From contig CANRGM010000022.1 in the NCBI GenBank assembly GCA_947630155.1, positions 1-16,725 on the forward strand: DNA of 16,725 nt, read 5' to 3'. Shown here in pieces: positions 1-7,195 of this stretch; position 1 is the first letter of the stretch, and each line of letters starts with the position of its first letter. A program made the translations under genes and the position numbers. Origin of the DNA: an uncultured Clostridia bacterium (GTDB taxonomy: Bacteria > Bacillota > Clostridia > TANB77 > CAG-508). The notes under the pieces were generated by a model. That model was not told the DNA's origin. It searched no databases and saw nothing but the letters and a program-made list of their open reading frames with translations.

Positions 1-235
1 CTCAAGAATGAGTAGAGCAGTGGATATATATTGTTTTTGAAATGCGGCTTAAGTGGGGACCGGCTAGCTACAGAGAGTTATAATTCCCCAGACCACCACA
101 ACCCCAAATAACACCCACACACTCTCTCACACCACGCACCAAAACGCACCACACACTCAGGAATTATTACTCTCTGTGCGCTGTTGGGAAGCATTTCAAA
201 AACAATATATATCCACTGCTCTACTCATTCTTGAG
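1..235. repeat. 45-bp perfect inverted repeat with structured C-rich spacer
   Basis: Bases 1-45 are the exact reverse complement of 191-235. Inside, 70-87 and 160-177 form a second inverted pair of 18 bp with one mismatch. The central loop (about 88-159) is almost entirely A and C, very poor in G and T. No protein or known RNA family is recognised. The left arm begins at base 1, so the element may be incomplete. It could be a MITE-like element with long terminal repeats, a hairpin recombination site, or a fold-back assembly artefact at a contig end. The mismatch in the inner arms argues mildly against a simple fold-back, which should be perfect throughout. Confidence 0.8.
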
Positions 236-290
236 CTTTCCGGCGACCCCCTGCAAACGCCCCTCCCCAACCCAACAGGAGGTACAAAAA

Positions 291-821
291 ATGCAAAATA
301 AAGTTTACATAACCATAACAAAAGACAACACATCCACCCTAACCTTCCCCCACCACAATATCAAAACAACAGCCCACATAGGCAAAAACGGCGCAACTCA
401 CCACAAAAAAGAAGGCGATGGAAAAACCCCCTTAGGCAAATTCCACTTTGGCTTCTTACTCGGTATGCACCCAAAATCCGAACTCACCCAAAAAACTCCA
501 CTCCCCTACACCCAAATTAACCAAAACCAATACTGCATAGATGACCCAAACTCAAAATACTATAACAAACTAATCGATATAACAAAAGTCAAAAAAGACT
601 GGACTTCTGCCGAACATTTAATAGAATTTCCTATTCAATATGAATACCTAATTGAAATAAAAACAAATCCCCATAATATTCCAGGAAAAGGAAGTGCCAT
701 CTTCCTACATTGCACAAATCATAAATCAACGGCTGGCTGTATAGCAATTGATAGACTAACTATGGAAAAATTAATATATCAAATAAATAAAAAAACAGAA
801 ATTATAATACAAAAAATTTAA
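291..821 (+). CDS. L,D-transpeptidase (YkuD/ErfK-like) family protein
   Basis: 176 residues. Probable L,D-transpeptidase catalytic domain, a fold that cross-links peptidoglycan or attaches to it through a catalytic cysteine. Near the C-terminus, GSAIFLHC followed by STAGCIAI resembles the His-x(n)-S/T-x-G-C signature of the COG3786-type branch; the Cys in AGC would be the nucleophile. The early GDGKTPLGKF segment is also typical of this fold. The start at ATG 291 is chosen because AGGAGG lies at 277-282 with an 8-base spacer; an upstream TTG at 231 lies inside the inverted repeat and is unlikely. No signal peptide or membrane segment is visible, which is odd for an envelope enzyme but occurs in this branch. 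The first half is unusually C-rich (many NNC codons), while the second half is ordinary AT-rich. Confidence 0.72.
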   Translation: MQNKVYITITKDNTSTLTFPHHNIKTTAHIGKNGATHHKKEGDGKTPLGKFHFGFLLGMHPKSELTQKTPLPYTQINQNQYCIDDPNSKYYNKLIDITKVKKDWTSAEHLIEFPIQYEYLIEIKTNPHNIPGKGSAIFLHCTNHKSTAGCIAIDRLTMEKLIYQINKKTEIIIQKI

Positions 822-902
822 TACATCTCAAATAAAAAATCTCATATTTCTACGTAAAAAAAAATATACTTAAAAAAAGTATCAAAGGAGATTCAAACAA
901 AT

Positions 903-2211
903 ATGAGACTAATAAAAACATTTTTAATTAACGGAATAATCCTAACTCTAACTTCACTTGTTTTAAGATGTATTAGTATGTTTTTCAACTCCTACATATC
1001 ACAAAAAATAGGATCTGAAGCTGTAGGATTATATGGCTTAGTAATGTCCATATATGGTTTTGCCATAACCATTGCCCTCTCTGGAATTAATCTTGCCACA
1101 ACCAAGATTGTTGCAGAAGAAATTGCCATAGGTAATATTGGAAACATAAAAAAAGTAGTACGAAAATGTTTGATTTTCAGTATATTTTTCAGTTGCCTTG
1201 GCAGTTTTTTATTAATAACTTTTGCACCATTTATTTGCAAAACCTGGCTACATAACAAAATATCAAGTGTTCCATTTTATATAATATCAATATCACTCCC
1301 TTTTATCTCAATGTCCTCATGTTTAACACGGATATTTTTCTGCAGTACGAAACACCATAAAGCCTGCATCTGACCAAATACTAGAGCAATTGCTAAAAGT
1401 AACCTTAATCTCCCTATTTTTAGACTACTTTATGCCCTGTGGACTAGAATATATCTGTATATCATTAATACTTGGAAATATAATTTCTGAAATAATTTCA
1501 TTTTTCTATATATACACATTATACAAATTTGACAAAAGAAAATTTCTCTCATACAAGCCAACAAATTCATTTTTTGAAAAAAGAATACTAAAAATAACAA
1601 TACCAGTTGGTTTAACCTCCTTTATTCGTTCAGGTTTATCAACCATAAAGCAAATACTAATCCCACTAGGTTTTGAAAAAAATGGTAACACCTGTGAACA
1701 AGCACTAAGCAACTATGGACTAATCTCTGGAATGGCCATGCCTCTAATTTTATTTCCCAATACAATAGTTCTCACCTTTAGCAATTTACTAATCCCAGAA
1801 TTTGCCCAATTTAATACAAGATCTGAATATACCACAATAAACAGAATTTCTAACAGAGTACTAAAATACACATTGATTTTCTCAATCACAATAGCCGTTT
1901 TACTGTTTTTATTCTCAGAACAACTCAGCCTATTTATGTACAAAACAAATTCAGTATCACCATATATAAAACTACTAGCACCATTAGTTCCAATAATGTA
2001 CATAGATAATGTAGTAGATGCTATTTTAAAAGGCTTAGATAAGCAAATCTCTGTCTTAAAAATAAACATTTTAGATTTAATTTCTAGCATAGCATTAATA
2101 TTTTTTGTTATACCAAAATTTGGAATTATGGGGTACATTTTTATAATATATTTTAGTGAATTACTAAATTTCACACTAAGTTATACTACTTTACGAAAAA
2201 ACTACAAATAA
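903..2211 (+). CDS. SpoVB/MurJ-like polysaccharide flippase, +1 shift at CGG
   Basis: MATE/MOP-superfamily membrane protein of the stage V sporulation protein B type, a putative flippase of lipid-linked envelope precursors. It starts at ATG 903 with AGGAGA just upstream. Reading 903-1328 gives 142 residues with several hydrophobic helices (LINGIILTLTSLVLRCISMF, then an SGINLATTKIV segment typical of the family). The frame then meets CGG at 1329. In the original frame it becomes nonsense and stops at 1373. Omitting C1329 continues smoothly as GYFSAVRNTIKPASDQILEQ and on to the stop at 2211, giving 435 residues, about the length of clostridial relatives as I recall them. No start codon with a ribosome site precedes the second half, so this is one gene. 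It is either a pseudogene by one insertion or a recoded gene; the same event at three other CGG codons favours recoding. Confidence 0.85.
1329..1332 (+). other. +1 frameshift site CGGA in the flippase
   Basis: In-frame CGG at 1329 follows TTA ACA. Reading continues correctly only if one base is skipped, giving ACA-(C)GGA-TAT-TTT, that is T-G-Y-F. The Gly before Y-F-S-A-V-R fits the family pattern I recall. The flanking bases share no slippery heptamer with the other three sites. Confidence 0.85.
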
Positions 2212-2224
2212 AAAAATCAATTAC

Positions 2225-2253
2225 TTGACTTTTTTTTGGATATTAATTATAAT
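2225..2253 (+). promoter_or_regulatory. Sigma-A type promoter of the short RNA
   Basis: TTGACT at 2225-2230 and TATAAT at 2248-2253 with an exact 17-base spacer. It points at no long ORF. Transcription would start near 2260 and run straight into a terminator at 2303-2347, defining a short RNA. Confidence 0.75.
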
Positions 2254-2260
2254 AAATATA

Positions 2261-2290
2261 GGAAATGATAAGCCACAAACGTGGTTGCCA
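2261..2290. repeat. Shared leader motif, copy 1 (inverted relative to copy 2)
   Basis: The segment starting GGAAATGATAAGCC and ending GTGGTTGCCA is repeated, inverted and with small indels, at about 2502-2531. Because the two transcripts converge, both RNAs carry it in the same sense at their 5' ends. It may be a shared RNA structure or processing element of the module. Confidence 0.65.
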
Positions 2291-2302
2291 ATCTAATTAT
2301 GT

Positions 2303-2347
2303 TAACACACATCTAAACTGGCAATTTACAGATGTGTGTTATTTTTT
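2303..2347 (+). terminator. Intrinsic terminator of the short RNA
   Basis: Perfect 12-bp stem (2303-2314 with 2330-2341), 15-base loop, then TTTTTT at 2342-2347. On the minus strand the stem has no T-tract after it, so termination of the opposing mRNA here is doubtful. Confidence 0.8.
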
Positions 2348-2456
2348 ATTTGCTCAAAATTATCACAAGTATAATTAAGGCAAATACACAGATAGTTTCG
2401 GCAATAAAACCGAACAAAAGTAAATATATTATTTCTAATAAAACACTTTCTATCAT
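2346..2456 (-). CDS. 36-residue hydrophobic peptide, toxin-like
   Basis: A short gene with strong translation signals. GGAGG (2465-2469 on the opposite strand) sits 8 bases before ATG at 2456, and the reading frame closes at TAA 2348-2346. The peptide begins MIESVLLEIIYLLLFGFIAE and ends LVIILSK, so it is nearly one continuous membrane helix with a charged end, like membrane-acting toxins of type I toxin-antitoxin systems. It does not match Fst, TxpA or Hol-Tox sequences as I know them. A promoter lies at 2542-2570 and a convergent short RNA overlaps its 3' end. The 61-residue ORF in another frame of this strand lacks such signals. Confidence 0.6.
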   Translation of the reverse strand: MIESVLLEIIYLLLFGFIAETICVFALIILVIILSK

Positions 2457-2501
2457 ATGTACCACCTCCAATCTCACAACAAAAGTTGCGTGGGTTAAAA
2501 G

Positions 2502-2531
2502 TGGCAACCACATCTGCTTATCATCATTTCC
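2502..2531. repeat. Shared leader motif, copy 2
   Basis: Reverse complement reads GGAAATGATGATAAGCAG and ends ATGTGGTTGCCA, matching 2261-2290. It forms the start of the 5' untranslated leader of the hydrophobic peptide mRNA. Confidence 0.65.
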
Positions 2532-2541
2532 TATGCTAATT

Positions 2542-2570
2542 AATATACAACATTATTAAACTAAATACAA
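2542..2570 (-). promoter_or_regulatory. Promoter of the hydrophobic peptide gene
   Basis: On the minus strand TTGTAT (2570-2565), 17-base spacer, TATATT (2547-2542). The -35 lies inside a motif (2563-2589) that is repeated almost identically upstream of the minus-strand gene ending at 7196, with the same 17-base spacing to its -10. Confidence 0.5.
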
Positions 2571-2589
2571 GCGAACAAAACAAATTTTT
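2563..2589. repeat. 27-bp promoter-associated motif, copy 1
   Basis: The core AAATACAAGCGAACA is followed by AACAAA and a T-run. The second copy at 7966-7993 differs by only one substitution and one base of A-run length. Both sit at the same place in minus-strand promoters. It could be a regulator site. Confidence 0.65.
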
Positions 2590-2632
2590 GATAAAAATTA
2601 TTTTTCTAAGCCACTTCGGCTAAAAAATCCCC

Positions 2633-2659
2633 TTGACTTTTTTTTTTACGTACTATAAA
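2633..2659 (+). promoter_or_regulatory. Candidate promoter of the PBP gene
   Basis: TTGACT at 2633-2638 and TATAAA at 2654-2659, but only a 15-base spacer, so weaker or differently used than the promoter at 2225. A small hairpin AGCC-ACTTC-GGCT lies just upstream (about 2610-2622). Confidence 0.45.
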
Positions 2660-2698
2660 ATGTTTTTAAAATTAACTACAAAGAAAAGATGGTGAACT

Positions 2699-4984
2699 AT
2701 GACTTCAAACCACAGAAAAAATATCAAAAAAGATAAAAGTGACTCTCAAAAAAATACATTAATAAAATACAATAAACCTAAAAGAATTTTAGGTTTAACT
2801 ATAATTTTATCAGTCTTCTTATTTACCCTAATCGGCCGAATAGGCTTCCTACAATTTGTCCAAGGAGCTTCTCTAAAAGAAGCAGCAACAAGACAACAAA
2901 CCACAAGTAGAATAATTAGTCCTAATCGAGGTGCAATATATGACTCAACAGGAAAACCATTAGCAATAAGTGCTAGTGTAGACACTGTAACCGTAAACCC
3001 TCAAAAATTCATAATAGAAGACAATCCAGAAGAAACATCAGTATTACAAGAAAAAATTTCAAAAGCACTTTCAGAAATATTTGAATTAGACTATGATGAA
3101 GTATATGGCAAAGTTACAAGTAGCAGTTCTGTTCAAACAATAATAAAAAAAGTTGAAGAAGATAAAATTAACCAATTAAAATCATGGATGGAATCAAATG
3201 AAATTTCATCTGGAATTAATATAGACACAGATACAAAAAGATATTACTACTACAATAATCTAGCCTCAAACCTAATTGGTTTCTGTGGAGATGACAATCA
3301 AGGACTTGCTGGTTTAGAATATTATTGGAATTCTGTTCTAACTGGAACTCCTGGCAAAATAACCACTTCTCAAGATGCCACACAAGATATAATATCAGAT
3401 GAAGATGAAAATTATATTCCAGCACAAAATGGAAGCAATATTACTTTAACTATAGACTATAACATTCAAACAATTGCTGAAAAATATTTGAAGCAAGCAG
3501 TTGCTGATAATCAATGTGAACGTGGTGGAAATATAATAGTAATGGATCCTAGTACCGGTGATATATTAGCAATGGCATCATATCCTGACTATGACTTGAA
3601 TTCTCCATTTACACCTAACGAAAAATTAGCGCAAACATGGGATTCCTTATCAACTTCAAGCAAAAGTTCTGCTTTACAAAATATGTGGAGAAATCCTGCA
3701 GTTTCTAATACATATGAACCTGGTTCAGTATTTAAGGTAATTGTATCTTCAATAGCATTAGAAGAAAACCTTGTTGAAACTGACACTCCTGGAATATTCT
3801 CATGCGGTGGATCTCAAATTGTATCTGGAGTGAAAATTAATTGTGCCAAGAAATCTGGTCATGGATTTCAGTCACTTCGACAAGCTTTAGAAAATTCTTG
3901 TAATCCAGCATTTATGCAACTCGGTGCAAAAATTGGAGCAGAAACTTTATATAAATATTTCGAAGCATTTGGACTATTTGAAAAAACAGGAATTGCAACT
4001 GCTGGTGAAGCAGTAGGCACATTTCACGATATAGATAAAGTTGGACCTGTTGAACTTGCTACAATATCATTTGGTCAAAGATTTACAATTACCCCATTGC
4101 AAATGATTACATCAGTTTGTGCAATAGCAAATGATGGTGTACTAATGCAACCTAGAATTGTAAAATCAATAGAAAATACTGATACTGGAACAGTTACAAC
4201 AATTGAACCTAAAGAAGTTAGGCAGGTTGTATCAAGTGAAACTGCTGAACAAGTTAGAAGTATGATGGAATCTGTTGTAGTTGAAGGTGGAGGAAGATAT
4301 GGACAGGTTGCTGGATATAATATAGGTGGAAAAACTGGTACATCTGAAGCACCTCCTGGCAAAGAAGAAGAAGAAGGTACTGTTGCATCTTTCCTAGCTA
4401 TCGCACCAGTAGAAAACACTAAAGTTGCAGTACTATTAACATTATATCATCCTTCTGAAAGCAATAATTATGGTGGTCAAATTGCAGCTCCTGTTGTTGC
4501 ACAAGTTTTGTCTGAAGTACTACCTTATTTGGAAATTCCTTCAAATGATACAACTATTACAACAACTCCAACTGACTCATATAATAGTTTACAAACATCA
4601 TCACTACCAGATGTAAAGAATAAAACTGTTAGTGAAGCACAAAAAATTTTGGAAAATGCAGGCTTTAAATTTGATACTACAAGTGACCCTGAATCAATTG
4701 TTACTGAACAGGTTCCTAAACCAGGTACTCCTTTGTTAAAAGGTGCAATTGTAAAATTATATTCAAATAAAAATTCGGATAGAATTTCAGTAGATGTGCC
4801 TAGTGTTAAAGGACTTACCGCTGTAAAAGCTAAAAATACTTTATTAAATAGTAAATTAAATGTAAAAATTGTTGGTTCTGGTGGAAAAGTTGTTAGTCAA
4901 GATCCTATTGCAGGAACACCAGTGGAAGAAGGTACAGTTGTTACAATCACACTCCAAGAAGAACTAGATTCTGGATTACATTAA
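2699..4984 (+). CDS. Class B penicillin-binding protein with two PASTA domains (SpoVD/FtsI type)
   Basis: 761 residues. D,D-transpeptidase that cross-links peptidoglycan at the outer membrane face, at the septum or in the spore cortex. Order: basic cytoplasmic tail, one membrane helix (about 30-52), N-terminal dimerisation domain (RGAIYDSTGKPLA at 78-89), transpeptidase domain with active-site S343 in SVFK, SxN motif S400-C-N402 and K545-T-G, then a Ser/Thr linker and two PASTA repeats (about 635-689 and 698-753) that may sense muropeptide or lipid II. ATG 2699 has only a weak GGTG-type ribosome site, but the tail-plus-helix start fits the family. The gene stands alone between a promoter and a strong terminator. 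All Arg codons are non-CGG. Sequence alone does not separate vegetative FtsI from sporulation SpoVD. Confidence 0.92.
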   Translation: MTSNHRKNIKKDKSDSQKNTLIKYNKPKRILGLTIILSVFLFTLIGRIGFLQFVQGASLKEAATRQQTTSRIISPNRGAIYDSTGKPLAISASVDTVTVNPQKFIIEDNPEETSVLQEKISKALSEIFELDYDEVYGKVTSSSSVQTIIKKVEEDKINQLKSWMESNEISSGINIDTDTKRYYYYNNLASNLIGFCGDDNQGLAGLEYYWNSVLTGTPGKITTSQDATQDIISDEDENYIPAQNGSNITLTIDYNIQTIAEKYLKQAVADNQCERGGNIIVMDPSTGDILAMASYPDYDLNSPFTPNEKLAQTWDSLSTSSKSSALQNMWRNPAVSNTYEPGSVFKVIVSSIALEENLVETDTPGIFSCGGSQIVSGVKINCAKKSGHGFQSLRQALENSCNPAFMQLGAKIGAETLYKYFEAFGLFEKTGIATAGEAVGTFHDIDKVGPVELATISFGQRFTITPLQMITSVCAIANDGVLMQPRIVKSIENTDTGTVTTIEPKEVRQVVSSETAEQVRSMMESVVVEGGGRYGQVAGYNIGGKTGTSEAPPGKEEEEGTVASFLAIAPVENTKVAVLLTLYHPSESNNYGGQIAAPVVAQVLSEVLPYLEIPSNDTTITTTPTDSYNSLQTSSLPDVKNKTVSEAQKILENAGFKFDTTSDPESIVTEQVPKPGTPLLKGAIVKLYSNKNSDRISVDVPSVKGLTAVKAKNTLLNSKLNVKIVGSGGKVVSQDPIAGTPVEEGTVVTITLQEELDSGLH

Positions 4985-5000
4985 AAATAAAAACTACTTA

Positions 5001-5059
5001 AAAATAAAGTGAAACCAAATTATTAATTTTAATTTAATAATTTGGTTTCACTTTATTTT
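5001..5059. terminator. Bidirectional terminator between PBP and phosphorylase genes
   Basis: Perfect 25-bp stem (5001-5025 with 5035-5059) around a 9-base loop, T-rich at the ends on both strands. It separates the convergent genes ending at 4984 and 5126. Confidence 0.85.
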
Positions 5060-5125
5060 TGACCTTTTTATTATTATCATAATATACTTAAAGTTTACAC
5101 ATACCCAATTATACTCTTTATAATT

Positions 5126-6430
5126 TTATGCCATAATTCCTAGAATTACATTTGGCTTTTCCACATATTCTTCACATATATTAAATGCCTGTTTAAACTC
5201 ATCTATAGCATTTTTTAATTTGATTTCATCATTTGCATGAATAATACCTATAGCATCATTTTCTTCTATCTTATCACCTATCTTTTTATTAATAATCAAT
5301 CCCACCTGATTATCAATAACATCTTCTTTTTTCACTCTTCCTGCTCCTAAATTACAAGAGATTTTTCCTAATTTTTCTGCATCTATACTTTTAATATATC
5401 CACTTTTCTCTGAAAGAACAGGAACCACATATTTGGCATTTTCAAATTTTGATACATCATTTATATATGATACATCTCCACCTTGATTCTCTATTAATTC
5501 CAAAAACTTAATATATGCTTTTCCGCTATCTATACAATCTAAAATTTTACTTTTATTTTCTTCAATATTATCACCATGTCCTGCCAATTTAATCATATAA
5601 CTACCAAGTTCTAAAACAACTTGTTTTACATCATCTTCCATATCTCCTTGTAAAGCTTCGGCTGCTTCTATTACTTCCAAGGAATTTCCAATAGAATATC
5701 CCAATGGTTCATCCATATTAGTCAAAACACATACAGTTTCTTTTCCAGCTAAAGTTCCAATATTAATCATAGTTTCAGATAATTTTTTGGCATCTTCAAT
5801 ATTTTTCATAAAAGCTCCATTTCCTACGGTAACCTCTAAAACTAATTTATTTGCTCCTGAAGCAATCTTTTTACTCATTATACTTGAAGCAATTAAAGGA
5901 ATATTCTCAACACAACTTATAGAATCCCTTAATGCATATATTTTTTTATCAGCCGGTGCTAAATTTAAAGTTTGACCAATCAAACTAATACCTATTTTAT
6001 CAACATTTTCTATAAACTCATCAACAGAGATTTGTGTATTATACCCCGGAATAGACTCTAATTTATCTACAGTTCCACCTGTGAATCCAAGACCTTTACC
6101 AGACATCTTAGCTACTGGAATACCTAAAGCTGCAATAATTGGCATAAGAATTAATGTAATCTTATCACCAATTCCGCCTGTACTATGTTTATCTACAACG
6201 TTTTCTCCTAATTTAGTTAAATCTAAAACCTCTCCTGAATATGCCATAGCTAAAGATAAATAAGTTATTTCTTTGCTAGTCATACCATTTAAATAAATAG
6301 CCATAATCAACGCTGCAGCCTGATAATCAGTAATCTCATTATTGGTATATCCATTTACAAAATAATCAATTTCTTCCTTAGATAATTCCATTTTATCTCT
6401 TTTCTTAGAAATAATATCTAAAATATTCAT
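5126..6430 (-). CDS. pdp: Pyrimidine-nucleoside phosphorylase (thymidine phosphorylase family)
   Basis: 434 residues, the usual family length. Phosphorolysis of uridine, deoxyuridine and thymidine to base and (deoxy)ribose 1-phosphate in pyrimidine salvage. Visible: an N-terminal all-alpha domain opening MNILDIISKKRDKMELSKEE; the family signature KHSTGGIGDK at about 83-92, whose Lys/His/Ser bind phosphate and substrate; MSGKGLGFTGGTVDKLE; and the C-terminal domain ending KPNVILGIMA. The start matches relatives, but no ribosome site lies directly before it. An AAAGGAG lies 43 bases upstream, separated by a perfect 8-bp hairpin (see 6428-6480). It is probably the last gene of a unit with the RNase HII gene. 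DeoA is the close alternative; Gram-positives usually carry Pdp. Confidence 0.9.
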   Translation of the reverse strand: MNILDIISKKRDKMELSKEEIDYFVNGYTNNEITDYQAAALIMAIYLNGMTSKEITYLSLAMAYSGEVLDLTKLGENVVDKHSTGGIGDKITLILMPIIAALGIPVAKMSGKGLGFTGGTVDKLESIPGYNTQISVDEFIENVDKIGISLIGQTLNLAPADKKIYALRDSISCVENIPLIASSIMSKKIASGANKLVLEVTVGNGAFMKNIEDAKKLSETMINIGTLAGKETVCVLTNMDEPLGYSIGNSLEVIEAAEALQGDMEDDVKQVVLELGSYMIKLAGHGDNIEENKSKILDCIDSGKAYIKFLELIENQGGDVSYINDVSKFENAKYVVPVLSEKSGYIKSIDAEKLGKISCNLGAGRVKKEDVIDNQVGLIINKKIGDKIEENDAIGIIHANDEIKLKNAIDEFKQAFNICEEYVEKPNVILGIMA

Positions 6431-6480
6431 TACATGTGTTGTATGATATATTTATTACTTAAATAATCATACACTCCTTT
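6428..6480 (-). promoter_or_regulatory. Ribosome site separated from the pdp start by a hairpin
   Basis: On the minus strand AAAGGAG (6480-6474) is followed at once by TGTATGAT (6473-6466), which pairs perfectly with ATCATACA (6447-6440). ATG 6430 comes 9 bases later. With the hairpin folded, the spacing between ribosome site and start becomes normal. Read linearly, the ribosome site faces a four-codon ORF (ATG ATT ATT TAA, 6470-6459) at a spacing of only 3 bases. Confidence 0.5.
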
Positions 6481-6523
6481 CTTAAAAAACTTTGATTATA
6501 TACCTTTTTCAAATGTAAACATT

Positions 6524-7153
6524 TTAATCCACTATATTTTTCACAAAGCTGTGTCTATGTAAAGGACACAATCCATACTCTTTAATGGCAGCAATATGGG
6601 CAGCTGTACCATATCCCTTGTGTTGAATAAAATTATATTGTGGATATACCTCATGCCATTGTCTCATAATTCTATCTCTAGTAACTTTTGCAATTATTGA
6701 AGCAGCTGCAATAGAATAACATTTAGCATCTCCCTTTACAATAGAATGATATGGGATACCACATGTATCAATTCCATTTAAAGCATCCACCAAAATTATT
6801 TCTGGTTTAATACTCAATCCTTTTATAGATTCAGTTAAACCTGCTTTTGTAGCATTTAAAATATTTACCCTATCTATCTCTTTTTGGTCAACAATCCCAA
6901 CACTATAACTTACTGCTTGGCTAATTATTTCTTCATATAATCTTTCTCTTTTTTTCTCTGAAACCTTTTTTGAATCATTAACACCTTCAATAAATGAATC
7001 TTTAGGCATTATAACACTAGCAACAACTACAGGTCCAGCAAGTGGTCCTCTACCAGCTTCATCAATTCCACAAATATAATTTGTTCCCTGAGAATAAATA
7101 TCTTTCTCAAACTTTTTTAACTCTTGTAATCTTAATAATTCCTTTTCTTTCAT
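6524..7153 (-). CDS. rnhB: Ribonuclease HII
   Basis: 209 residues. Cuts RNA in RNA/DNA hybrids, including single ribonucleotides in DNA. Contains the hallmark CGIDEAGRGPLAGPVV (catalytic D31, E32), D123 in ILVDALN and D142 in VKGDAKC, followed by the conserved SIAAASIIAKVTRDRIM and the C-terminal PLHRHSF motif. ATG 7153 is preceded by GAAGGAAG at about 9 bases. It lies 42 bases after the upstream membrane-protein gene and 93 before pdp on the same strand, consistent with co-transcription. No CGG codon occurs in it. Confidence 0.95.
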   Translation of the reverse strand: MKEKELLRLQELKKFEKDIYSQGTNYICGIDEAGRGPLAGPVVVASVIMPKDSFIEGVNDSKKVSEKKRERLYEEIISQAVSYSVGIVDQKEIDRVNILNATKAGLTESIKGLSIKPEIILVDALNGIDTCGIPYHSIVKGDAKCYSIAAASIIAKVTRDRIMRQWHEVYPQYNFIQHKGYGTAAHIAAIKEYGLCPLHRHSFVKNIVD

Positions 7154-7195
7154 CTATAATTACTTCCTTCTTTAACTATGTTTATTACATTATAT

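Larger units (their letters stand above)
2260..2350 (+). ncRNA. Putative antisense antitoxin RNA (about 90 nt)
   Basis: It is bounded by a consensus promoter (2225-2253) and an intrinsic terminator (2303-2347). The transcript would begin with GGAAATGATAAGCCAC, contain a small hairpin (CCAC/GTGG around 2274-2285) and end in the terminator stem. Its last 45 to 60 bases are complementary to the 3' part of the minus-strand mRNA encoding the 36-residue hydrophobic peptide, covering that stop codon. Its 5' leader resembles the 5' leader of the opposing mRNA in the same sense. The arrangement matches type I toxin-antitoxin loci with convergent, 3'-overlapping RNAs. Function is inferred from layout only. 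Confidence 0.55.

Noticed and set aside
231..290. TTG start extending the L,D-transpeptidase by 20 residues
   Set aside because: The start is inside the inverted repeat and the added residues are low complexity; AGGAGG at 277-282 supports ATG 291.
2300..2341. Bidirectional terminator for the peptide mRNA
   Set aside because: On the minus strand the stem is followed by mixed sequence rather than a T-run; kept only as a plus-strand terminator.
2326..2511. 61-residue minus-strand ORF
   Set aside because: No ribosome site at its start. It is a frame shadow of the 36-codon gene, which has a strong ribosome site in another frame.
2332..2559. 75-residue plus-strand ORF
   Set aside because: It lacks a promoter and ribosome site and lies antisense to the hydrophobic peptide gene.
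2563..2589. LexA/SOS box
   Set aside because: GAAC is present but the required inverted GTTC partner at four bases is missing in both copies.
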